Source: Gammaproteobacteria bacterium
Lineage (GTDB): Bacteria > Pseudomonadota > Gammaproteobacteria > Ga0077554 > Ga007554
Direction of reading: 5' to 3'
Assembly (NCBI GenBank): GCA_040183005.1
Contig: JAMPIW010000005.1
Span: forward strand, 1-64,000
Length of the DNA stretch: 64,000 nucleotides
Shown here one piece after another: positions 43,389-50,913 of the stretch (its first letter is position 1; each line of letters opens with the position of its first letter). Both the position numbers and the translations under genes were made by a program. The notes under the pieces are model-generated. The model was not told the DNA's origin and did no database searches. It saw only the letters and a list, made by a program, of their open reading frames with translations.

Positions 43389-44306
43389 TCAATATTCAAA
43401 CCGTTTTGCTACAAGCAAAAGCGCCTGCTCAAGAAGCAAACCTATGATGCCAACCACGAAAATGGCTATGATGATGTGCTCGACATTGAGGTTGTTCCAT
43501 TCGTCCCACACCCAGAAGCCTATCCCCACGCCGCCGGTCAGCATCTCCGCCGCGACAATCACCAGCCAGGCCACACCTATCGCCAGACGGACGCCGGTCA
43601 TCATGTACGGCAATACTGCAGGAAATAGGATCTTGGTGAAGATCTTCCACTCTGACAGATTCAGAACACGCGCCACGTTCATGTAGTCTTGTGGAACCTT
43701 GCTCACACCCACTGCGGTATTGATGATCATCGGCCAGATGCTGGAGATGAAAATCACCCAAATGGCAGCGGGCTGCGCTTCTTTAAACACCAGCAGACCG
43801 ATAGGTAGCCACGCCAACGGAGATACTGGACGCAGCAAGCTGATAATGGGAGACGCCATGCCACTGAAAAAGGCGAAACGCCCGATCATGAAACCCAGCG
43901 GAATACCAATCAATGCCGCCAAGCCAAAGCCCATACCGACACGCTCCAGGGAATTTAGAATATTCCAGCCGATCCCCTTGTCATTCGGACCATTGTCATA
44001 GAATGGATCGCTGAACAACTCAACTGCCGAGGCCCAGGTCTTGATAGGGCCAGGAAGGTTTTCACTGCGCTGCGCGATTAACTCCCAGAGCATCATGAAC
44101 AGCATCACTCCGAGTATCGGCGGCAGGATACGCTTTACAAAAAACTCCAACCCTGCCTTGATATTTATCAAATTAGATTTGACCTCCGCGACTACGGGCT
44201 TTTCCGTAGCCACAGGCTCATGTGTTGCCTTCTGCGCCGCAATCTCCCCAGCGGCGGGAGACAAAGCCTCACCTGTTCGAACCTGCTTGATGCTTACTAC
44301 AGTCAT
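43389..44306 (-). CDS. nrtB: nitrate ABC transporter permease
   Basis: The 305-residue protein has a ~60-residue cytoplasmic N-terminal segment, then six or so membrane helices from ILPPILGVMLFMMLWELIA. The EAA-like loop ARVLNLSEWKIFTKILFPAV couples it to the ATPase. It lies 11 nt after nrtA and belongs to the same minus-strand operon. Confidence 0.9.
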   Translation of the reverse strand: MTVVSIKQVRTGEALSPAAGEIAAQKATHEPVATEKPVVAEVKSNLINIKAGLEFFVKRILPPILGVMLFMMLWELIAQRSENLPGPIKTWASAVELFSDPFYDNGPNDKGIGWNILNSLERVGMGFGLAALIGIPLGFMIGRFAFFSGMASPIISLLRPVSPLAWLPIGLLVFKEAQPAAIWVIFISSIWPMIINTAVGVSKVPQDYMNVARVLNLSEWKIFTKILFPAVLPYMMTGVRLAIGVAWLVIVAAEMLTGGVGIGFWVWDEWNNLNVEHIIIAIFVVGIIGLLLEQALLLVAKRFEY

Positions 44307-44317
44307 GGTGCTCTACC

Positions 44318-45622
44318 TCATACCTTGATCTTGAAACTGTTGGCATACTTCTTCGGATCCTTGCCATCCCATACAACGCCATCAATCAGCTTGCTGACGC
44401 GCATCACATCTTTTGGCACCGGCACCTTCACCTGGGCTGCGGCCTCTTTGTAGAGGTCGATCTGGTTTACCTTTTTTGCGACAGCCAGATAATCCGGATC
44501 GTCTTTGAGCAATTTCCAGCGTTTATGCTGTGTCAAAAACCACATGCCATCCGACAGATAGGGGAAATTGACCGCACCATCGTTGTAGAACTTCATGTAA
44601 TCGGGATCCTTCCACTTCCTGCCCATACCATTGTCGTAGTCGCCGAGAAAACGGCCCTCGATAACCTCTTCCGGCGCATTCACATACGACTTGCTGGAGA
44701 TGGTCTTGGCTACACCGGGCCGGTTGGCAAGGGTGTCGATATATTTCGACGCCTCCAGCACCGCCATCAGCATGGCGCGTGTGGTGTTGGGATATTTCTG
44801 TGTAAATTCGAGGGTAGTACCCAGTACTTTTTCCGGATGATCTTTCCAGATATCCTGGGTGGTTGCCGCCGTAAAACCAACCTTGTCGTAAATGGCCCGC
44901 GCGTTCCACGGCTCACCCACGCAATAGCCATCCATATTTCCGATGCGCATATTGGCAACCATTTGCGGCGGTGGCACGGTGATGGTTTTTACGTCGGTCA
45001 GCGGATGTATGCCATAGGACGCCAGCCAGTAATAAAGCCACATCGCATGCGTCCCTGTCGGGAAGGTCTGGGCGAAGGTATATTCGCGTTTTTCACCCTC
45101 GATCTTATCAATCAGCTTCTTCAGCGATGCGCCATCGACCACGCCCTTGGCCTTGGACTGATTCGATAAGGTAATGGCCTGCCCGTTGTTATTCAGACAC
45201 ATCAACACAGCCATGTCCTTTTGCTGGCCGCCGATACCCATTTGTACGCCATACATCAAGCCGTATAAAACATGTGCTGCGTCAAGCTCTCCATTTACCA
45301 TCTTGTCGCGTACCCCAGCCCAGCTCGCTTCTTTTGAAACGGTTACCTCCAGACCATACTTCTTATAAAGTCCCAGTTCCTCGGCCATCACTACGCTGGC
45401 GCAGTCCGTTAGCGGAATAAAACCAATTTTGAGTGATTTTTTTTCCGGCGCATCGGAGCCCGCCGCCCATGCACCAGCACGAATGCCGGGTGAGACCATG
45501 TTCATTAGGGCAAAACCACCCAATGCCATACCTCCTGTTTTGAGAAAATCGCGGCGCGAAATTCCATCTTTTTTAATAACGCCGTTGTTTTTCTTTGATT
45601 CATTATCATCAATCATCTTCAC
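44318..45622 (-). CDS. nrtA: nitrate-binding periplasmic protein, Tat-exported
   Basis: The 434-residue substrate-binding protein of the NrtA/CmpA family begins with a twin-arginine signal, ISRRDFLKTGGMALGGFAL. The mature part starts KKSLKIGFIPLTDCASVVMA, the typical first strand of this family. Later motifs include THAMWLYYWLASYG and GYCVGEPWNARAIYDK, which form the ligand pocket. It binds nitrate/nitrite in the periplasm for NrtBD. The start ATG is preceded by GGGAGAGAG. It lies 154 nt downstream of nasT, and the gap contains a leader terminator. Confidence 0.9.
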   Translation of the reverse strand: MKMIDDNESKKNNGVIKKDGISRRDFLKTGGMALGGFALMNMVSPGIRAGAWAAGSDAPEKKSLKIGFIPLTDCASVVMAEELGLYKKYGLEVTVSKEASWAGVRDKMVNGELDAAHVLYGLMYGVQMGIGGQQKDMAVLMCLNNNGQAITLSNQSKAKGVVDGASLKKLIDKIEGEKREYTFAQTFPTGTHAMWLYYWLASYGIHPLTDVKTITVPPPQMVANMRIGNMDGYCVGEPWNARAIYDKVGFTAATTQDIWKDHPEKVLGTTLEFTQKYPNTTRAMLMAVLEASKYIDTLANRPGVAKTISSKSYVNAPEEVIEGRFLGDYDNGMGRKWKDPDYMKFYNDGAVNFPYLSDGMWFLTQHKRWKLLKDDPDYLAVAKKVNQIDLYKEAAAQVKVPVPKDVMRVSKLIDGVVWDGKDPKKYANSFKIKV

Positions 45623-45644
45623 TCTCTCCCATTTTCAAAGGCAC

Positions 45645-45692
45645 AAAAAAAGCGTCCATTCGCACAGGAATATTTCCTGTGCGAATGGACGC
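45645..45692 (-). terminator. leader terminator before nrtA, probable NasT (ANTAR) target
   Basis: On the minus strand GCGTCCATTCGCACAGGAA pairs perfectly with its complement across a 3-nt loop (19-bp stem) and is followed by seven T. It lies in the untranslated leader, 23 nt before nrtA. ANTAR proteins such as NasT and NasR prevent termination at nitrate-assimilation leaders, and nasT is the gene directly upstream. Further GC-rich pairing (CGGC/GCCG) just 5' could form the anti-terminator hairpins. Confidence 0.85.
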
Positions 45693-45776
45693 CGTTGTCC
45701 GCGCGGCAAACCGCCGTTGGCTTGCCCTATGTTTGTGATATCAACCCGCCATTGGGTAAAATCACTTTAAAAAGTG

Positions 45777-46349
45777 TTATGCCAAAATATCCGAAACCGT
45801 ATTAATGCTGTTGGCCACGTCGATCAAACGCATGTTACGATCCATCGCCATCTTGCGCAGCAAGCGAAAAGCCTCATCTTCCGTGCATTTGCGTTGCTTC
45901 ATCACCACCCCTTTGGCACGCTCTATGTGCTTGCGCTCCGCCAGGGTTTCAGTCGTCCTTTCCAGATCGCGCTTGAGCGCTTGATGCTCGTCAAATCTGG
46001 CCATCGCAACATCAATAATGGGTTTTATGCGTTCGATGCTGAGTCCGCCTACCACATAGGCACTTACGCCTGCCTTCACTGCGGCACGAATTTTTTCACT
46101 ATCGCCATCGTGCGTAAACATCACTATAGGCCGTGGCTGATCACGGCTGATCACACATATATGCTCTAAAGTATCTCGATCCGGTGATTCCGTATCTATA
46201 ATAACCACATCGGGTTGTAATTCCCGGACACGCACATACAGGTTATCACCGGGATCAACTTGCGCGACAACGCTATGCCCGGCCTCCTTGAATGCCTGAA
46301 GAAGCAAAGCGTTTCGTTGCGGGTCTTCATCTACTAGCATGATGCGCAT
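45777..46349 (-). CDS. nasT: NasT-like response regulator with ANTAR RNA-binding domain
   Basis: The 190-residue protein has a receiver domain (MRIMLVDEDPQRNALL, with an Asp in VVIIDTESPD) and a coiled coil (about residues 120-135). A C-terminal ANTAR domain reads RKHIERAKGVVMKQRKCTED and EAFRLLRKMAM. ANTAR proteins bind leader RNA and stop terminator formation. The target is presumably the hairpin just downstream before nrtA. Its usual partner NasS, a nitrate-sensing inhibitor, is not in this window. Confidence 0.92.
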   Translation of the reverse strand: MRIMLVDEDPQRNALLLQAFKEAGHSVVAQVDPGDNLYVRVRELQPDVVIIDTESPDRDTLEHICVISRDQPRPIVMFTHDGDSEKIRAAVKAGVSAYVVGGLSIERIKPIIDVAMARFDEHQALKRDLERTTETLAERKHIERAKGVVMKQRKCTEDEAFRLLRKMAMDRNMRLIDVANSINTVSDILA

Positions 46350-46576
46350 TTTGATGCATGTCCCGCATTAATCCGTGAAATTCAATCGAACCTAATAGAG
46401 CATTAGCAATCAACATGCCAAAGCCAGCTATCCCCGCGAATACCATATTAAATCAATATATTACAAACAATATTCCATTCCATCCTTTACCTTAACAGTT
46501 TGGCATGCACTTTTTTGGTGAGAACTCCCTTCCTTGCGAGCGCTCATGGTGCAGGATCATCGCCGGCGCTAGGAGC

Positions 46577-47524
46577 TCACTTGCGCAATTGCAACAACAC
46601 CGCCTCCGCCTTGGCACCGAGAAAAACATACAACCCCAGACCCACCAGCAAACCCACCGCCGCCAGCATCATCCATACCGCCTGCACCAGATCATGACCA
46701 TCGCCCAAGGCGGATTTGAACATCAGCAACAGCGATTCTATCGATACCGCGATCAGAATCGCCGCCATAAAGCGCGTAATGGTGCGGCGCGTTGAACTGT
46801 GGCGGAAGATGTCCTTGTGCATCAGCACCTCTTCTTCCAGCGTCGTCTTTCCAAGATCAAATACCGCTAATGCGAGCGTAATAAAAACAATCACACTGAA
46901 GGGCTTTAATTGCAGCTCATGCGTGTTATGTTCGGTATAAAGCAACGACACCACTTCACTGAAAGCGGAATGAAGTAGCGCTGCAACCACAGCAAACAAT
47001 CCGGCCACAATAAGAATATAAACCAGCTTGAAATACGGTTGAAAACGCCGCCGTCCGGTATCCCCCATAAGAAACTCGACAGTCTCGCCCAGGTCGATAT
47101 CAAGCACAATATAGCCCTTGACCTGTTGCTTTTCTTCAACCAGCTTCATTGCAGTAGAGATGCACAGTTTTCTGCTTGCGCTGGACAGATAAGGTTCTGT
47201 CACCACCACCGACTCACCATCACGCGCCAGAAGATAATAGGGCCGTTGACTGCGATCCTTGCCTTTGCCGTCACTGGCCGCCATAATTTTTCCGTGCGTG
47301 TTGATATTGTCACTGGTTTGAATGCCGCTGGCGTCCAATGTATATAGGAGATCAACGAAGGGATAGTGCTGAACCAGGCACTGTATCGACTTGCGCTGAG
47401 CCTCCACATCATCCAGCAGCCGTTCATCGGCAATGCCGGTGATGATCGAGGCCAGCAATTCCTGTATTGCTGCACGGTATTCGTGATAACGTTCGATAAT
47501 ACTGATATAACTCATGGTGCTCAT
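46577..47524 (-). CDS. membrane protein with PDC (Cache-like) sensor domain
   Basis: The 315-residue product, from ATG 47524 (preceded by GAGGAAG; an ATG at 47548 is possible), has no N-terminal helix. It begins with a PDC/Cache-like domain (PFVDLLYTLDASGIQTSDNI, RPYYLLARDGESVVVTEPYL, KGYIVLDIDLGETVEFLMG). Four membrane helices follow (about residues 160-310). No kinase, cyclase or chemotaxis output is present. It lies 228 nt upstream of nasT on the same strand, so a link to nitrate sensing is possible but unproven. Confidence 0.78.
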   Translation of the reverse strand: MSTMSYISIIERYHEYRAAIQELLASIITGIADERLLDDVEAQRKSIQCLVQHYPFVDLLYTLDASGIQTSDNINTHGKIMAASDGKGKDRSQRPYYLLARDGESVVVTEPYLSSASRKLCISTAMKLVEEKQQVKGYIVLDIDLGETVEFLMGDTGRRRFQPYFKLVYILIVAGLFAVVAALLHSAFSEVVSLLYTEHNTHELQLKPFSVIVFITLALAVFDLGKTTLEEEVLMHKDIFRHSSTRRTITRFMAAILIAVSIESLLLMFKSALGDGHDLVQAVWMMLAAVGLLVGLGLYVFLGAKAEAVLLQLRK

Positions 47525-47765
47525 GGACTTCCTCTTCATCAAGGACATACGACAGTCCTGTCACCTTGCAAGAGGCATTTATCACGCCAACAATATTTTT
47601 ATTGTCATACAATACGTTGCATAAATAATTCGCCGCCATCGGACAAATCCGCACTTTTTTGGAACAAGCCATCCACGCCAGCGTGACAAGATCGGGCAAA
47701 GGCGGGAGAATATGACAAGCGTGACCCAATCCATGTGCCATGGGTAAAACACCAGAGAAAACCGC

Positions 47766-48296
47766 ATGAAAATCGACCAGAAACAAGATAATTTTATCCC
47801 TATCAATATCGCTGTATTAACGGTCTCCGATACCCGCACTGAAGAGACAGACACCTCCGGCAGGCTTCTGGTTGAAAGCCTGACCACGGCAGGACACACT
47901 CTTGCCGAGAAGGTAATCGTTTTAGATGACATCTATAAGATCCGCGCCATCCTGTCGGGCTGGATTGCGCAGGCCAGTGTCGACGCGGTGTTCATCACTG
48001 GCGGTACCGGTGTCACTTGGCGCGATATCACGCCGGAGGCAGTACGCCCGTTGCTAGACAAGGAGATTGATGGGTTCGGCGAACTGTTCCGCTCCATTTC
48101 TTACCAGGACATCAAGACCTCAACTTTGCAATCACGGGCGTTCGCGGGCATCGCCAATGGCACTTTGATCTTCGCCATGCCCGGCTCGACCAACGCCTGC
48201 CGCACCGCATGGGATCATATCCTCCAGCACCAATTGGACAGCCGTCATCGTCCATGCAATTTTATTGAGCTCATTCCACGCCTGAAAAAAGGTTGA
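47766..48296 (+). CDS. moaB: molybdenum cofactor biosynthesis protein MoaB
   Basis: The 176-residue MogA/MoaB-fold protein contains NIAVLTVSDTRTEETDTSGR and FITGGTGVTWRDITPEAVRP, the molybdopterin-binding loops, and a C-terminal PGSTNACRTAWDHIL. It is thought to adenylylate molybdopterin. It heads moaB-moeA-mobA, with moeA starting 12 nt after its stop. Molybdenum cofactor is needed by nitrate reductase, which fits the adjacent nitrate uptake genes. Confidence 0.94.
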   Translation: MKIDQKQDNFIPINIAVLTVSDTRTEETDTSGRLLVESLTTAGHTLAEKVIVLDDIYKIRAILSGWIAQASVDAVFITGGTGVTWRDITPEAVRPLLDKEIDGFGELFRSISYQDIKTSTLQSRAFAGIANGTLIFAMPGSTNACRTAWDHILQHQLDSRHRPCNFIELIPRLKKG

Positions 48297-48307
48297 TCGC
48301 CACGCCC

Positions 48308-49546
48308 ATGACTGACGCTTGCTTTACTGAAAAAGAACTGATGAGTGTCGATGACGCCTTGGTGTTGCTGCTGACCAAGGCGCAGCCGGTCGATGAGATT
48401 GAATATGCCGACATTTCTAACACTCTAGGGCGAATCCTGGCGCAACCCCAAACATCGACCCTCAATGTACCCCCTGCCGACAACAGTGCGATGGACGGTT
48501 ATGCCTTCGCTTATCGTGATATCCATACACAGGGCGAGACGCAGCTATGCGTCTCACAACGCATCCCTGCGGGACAGACCGGCCACACTTTATTGCCCGG
48601 AACCGCTGCACGGATTTTCACTGGCGCACCCTTGCCACCCGGCGCCGATACGGTGGTAATGCAAGAGCACTGTCACGTCGAAGAAGATAGGGTTATCATC
48701 CAGCACCCGATAAAAAGCGGCCAAAACGTGCGGCGCGCAGGGGAGGATATTGCCGCTGGCACTATAATACTTTCGGACGGGGAAAAGCTGCGCCCGCAGG
48801 ACATGGGACTCGCCGCATCGGTGGGCTTGGCGCAACTGCCCGTCTATCGTACCCTGCGCGTGGCGATATTCTGCACTGGCGATGAGCTTGTCGCACCCGG
48901 CAACCCGCTTGCGCCGGGCAAAATCTACAACGCCAACCGCTATACCCTCACTGGACTACTACGGGCGCTTGGTTGCGAAATCATCGACTTGGGGATCGTG
49001 CCGGATAACCTGGCGGCAACCCGCACCATCCTCGCTACAGCGGCGCAGCAAGCAGATATCGTTATCACCAGTGGCGGCGTATCGGTAGGCGAAGAAGATC
49101 ATGTCAAGGCTGCCGTCGACAGTTTGGGACACATAGACTTGTGGCGCATCGCCATGAAACCAGGCAAGCCACTCGCCTTCGGCACCATCGGATCGACGCC
49201 GTTTTTCGGCTTGCCCGGCAACCCCGTCTCGGTGTTTGCCACCTTCTGTCTGTTCGCGCGGCCCTTTATTCTGCGCCGTCAGGGCATGATTAACGTGCTT
49301 CCACAAACTGTATATGTAGAAGCAGATTTCGACTGGCCCAAAGCAGGCCACCGCCGCGAATACCTGCGCGCCCGATTGACCACCGCGAAAGACGGCAAAA
49401 CCCGCGCCGTAATTTTTCCGAATCAAAGCTCCGCCGCGCTGTCTTCGGTTAGTTGGGCACAGGGCATGGTTATCATCCCCGAAGGGCATACTGTACAACG
49501 CGGCCAAATGGTCAGATTTATTCCCTTCACGGAATTGCTTATTTAA
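48308..49546 (+). CDS. moeA: molybdopterin molybdenumtransferase MoeA
   Basis: The 412-residue enzyme inserts molybdate into adenylylated molybdopterin. Motifs seen are PPADNSAMDGYAFAYRDI, ARIFTGAPLPPGADTVVMQE, FCTGDELVAPGNPLAPGKIY, TSGGVSVGEEDHVK and FFGLPGNPVSVFATF. The ATG at 48308 is preferred to a TTG at 48293 that overlaps moaB. Confidence 0.95.
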   Translation: MTDACFTEKELMSVDDALVLLLTKAQPVDEIEYADISNTLGRILAQPQTSTLNVPPADNSAMDGYAFAYRDIHTQGETQLCVSQRIPAGQTGHTLLPGTAARIFTGAPLPPGADTVVMQEHCHVEEDRVIIQHPIKSGQNVRRAGEDIAAGTIILSDGEKLRPQDMGLAASVGLAQLPVYRTLRVAIFCTGDELVAPGNPLAPGKIYNANRYTLTGLLRALGCEIIDLGIVPDNLAATRTILATAAQQADIVITSGGVSVGEEDHVKAAVDSLGHIDLWRIAMKPGKPLAFGTIGSTPFFGLPGNPVSVFATFCLFARPFILRRQGMINVLPQTVYVEADFDWPKAGHRREYLRARLTTAKDGKTRAVIFPNQSSAALSSVSWAQGMVIIPEGHTVQRGQMVRFIPFTELLI

Positions 49547-49561
49547 AATGTGAGGAGGAAA

Positions 49562-50182
49562 ATGACTGCACTATCACCCAGTAAGATCACCGGCGTCATC
49601 CTCGCTGGAGGACAAGCCCGCCGCATGGGTGGCATTGATAAAGGATTGGTCGAGTTGCGCGGCAAACCGCTTGTCGCCCATGTCATTGCCGCCCTTGAAC
49701 CGCAAGTAGGAAATATCATTATCAGCGCTAACCGCGACCTTGATCGCTACGCTGGATTTGGTTATGCGGTAGTTGCGGACACCCTGCCCGATCACCCCGG
49801 ACCGCTCGCAGGCATTCTCAGCGCGATGCTTGCGGCAACCACCGAATACATACTCACCGTTCCTTGTGATACACCCCTCCTTCCGCCGGACTTGATGCTG
49901 CGTCTGTCATCCACACTCACACGAGAACACGCCGAGGTGTGTGCCGCGCACGATGGCATGCGCATCCAACCCCTGCTCACCCTGCTGCGCCGGGAACTTG
50001 CGGCAAGCATTTTGGATTATCTCAATAAAGGCGATAACAAAGTCGAGCTCTGGCTACAACGCCAGAAGCTCACGCTTGCCGATTTTTCTGATGAAACCGA
50101 CGCGTTTTACAATATCAACACCCGCGAGGAGCTGGTGGCAATTGAGAATATAGGGACAACAACACAAAAGGAAACAGCATGA
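49562..50182 (+). CDS. mobA: molybdenum cofactor guanylyltransferase MobA
   Basis: The 206-residue enzyme attaches GMP to molybdopterin for bis-MGD enzymes such as nitrate reductase. The nucleotide loop is GVILAGGQARRMGGIDKGLV, with later LTVPCDTPLLPPDL. A strong GAGGAGG ribosome site precedes ATG 49562. Its stop codon overlaps the start of a truncated glutathione S-transferase frame (ATGA). Confidence 0.95.
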   Translation: MTALSPSKITGVILAGGQARRMGGIDKGLVELRGKPLVAHVIAALEPQVGNIIISANRDLDRYAGFGYAVVADTLPDHPGPLAGILSAMLAATTEYILTVPCDTPLLPPDLMLRLSSTLTREHAEVCAAHDGMRIQPLLTLLRRELAASILDYLNKGDNKVELWLQRQKLTLADFSDETDAFYNINTREELVAIENIGTTTQKETA

Positions 50183-50244
50183 AACTCTACGATATGTCAC
50201 TCTCCGGCAATTGCTACAAGGTCCGCCTGATGCTATCTCTGTAA
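50179..50244 (+). pseudogene. N-terminal stub of a glutathione S-transferase
   Basis: The frame MKLYDMSLSGNCYKVRLMLS with one more Leu then stop is the first strand and active-site helix start of GST proteins. The start overlaps the mobA stop (ATGA), so the lost gene was probably coupled to mobA. No further GST sequence follows, and only 21 residues remain. Confidence 0.75.
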
Positions 50245-50322
50245 GGAGTCATCAATGGATGGCAAATATCAAAAGCTTGCCAGGATATGTTGGCATGGTT
50301 GGAATTGACTAGCAGAATTACA

Positions 50323-50871
50323 TCAATCGTCCACCAATATATTGGTCGGCAGTTCATCAATACTTGTTTGATTTTTATCACGCCAGTAGTCTCGTATACC
50401 TTGCTCACCCTTTTTTTCTGCCCAACGCGATAACGTCTCGCGCTCACCCTGATATTCGTAGAATGGCACGGCATAACCGCATGACGTCTGGATGGAGCTT
50501 ATTTTCATGACCATCAATTGGCGCTCACCGGGCAGTGATCCAAACAGCGGATGCAAGGTTTCCCATTCCTTGTCTTGATGCCTGACAACACGGCCATGAC
50601 CGTACAGCCTGAGTATCTGGGGGGATTCGGCAAAACTGCAAAACATGATCGTCATCCGTCCATTTTCCAGCAGATGCGCGGCAGTTTCATTACCGCTGCC
50701 GGTGAGATCAAGATAAGCCACTGTGTAATCATCAAGACAGCGAAAGCTATCCATTCCTTTTGGAGAGACATTTATCCTGCCATTATTTGGGGCAGTGCCT
50801 GTAAAAAATATGTGTTGTTTCCTGATAAAATCCCGAAGACTGTCATTTAACGTATCATAGAATTTCGCCAT
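50323..50871 (-). CDS. pyridoxamine 5'-phosphate oxidase-family flavoprotein
   Basis: The 182-residue protein starts MAKFYDTLNDSLRDFIRKQH and shows the split-barrel flavin-binding pattern: FFTGTAPNNGRINVSPKGMD, VAYLDLTGSGNETAAHLLEN, RMTIMFCSF and ILRLYGHGRVV. It is annotated in relatives as a general PNPOx-like protein, not the vitamin B6 enzyme itself. It is probably an FMN- or F420-type redox or heme-handling enzyme. Single gene, 42 nt downstream of ppsA on the same strand. Confidence 0.88.
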   Translation of the reverse strand: MAKFYDTLNDSLRDFIRKQHIFFTGTAPNNGRINVSPKGMDSFRCLDDYTVAYLDLTGSGNETAAHLLENGRMTIMFCSFAESPQILRLYGHGRVVRHQDKEWETLHPLFGSLPGERQLMVMKISSIQTSCGYAVPFYEYQGERETLSRWAEKKGEQGIRDYWRDKNQTSIDELPTNILVDD

Positions 50872-50913
50872 TTCAGGCTCCGTTGTAAATCACGAACATG
50901 CGGATATTTACGA

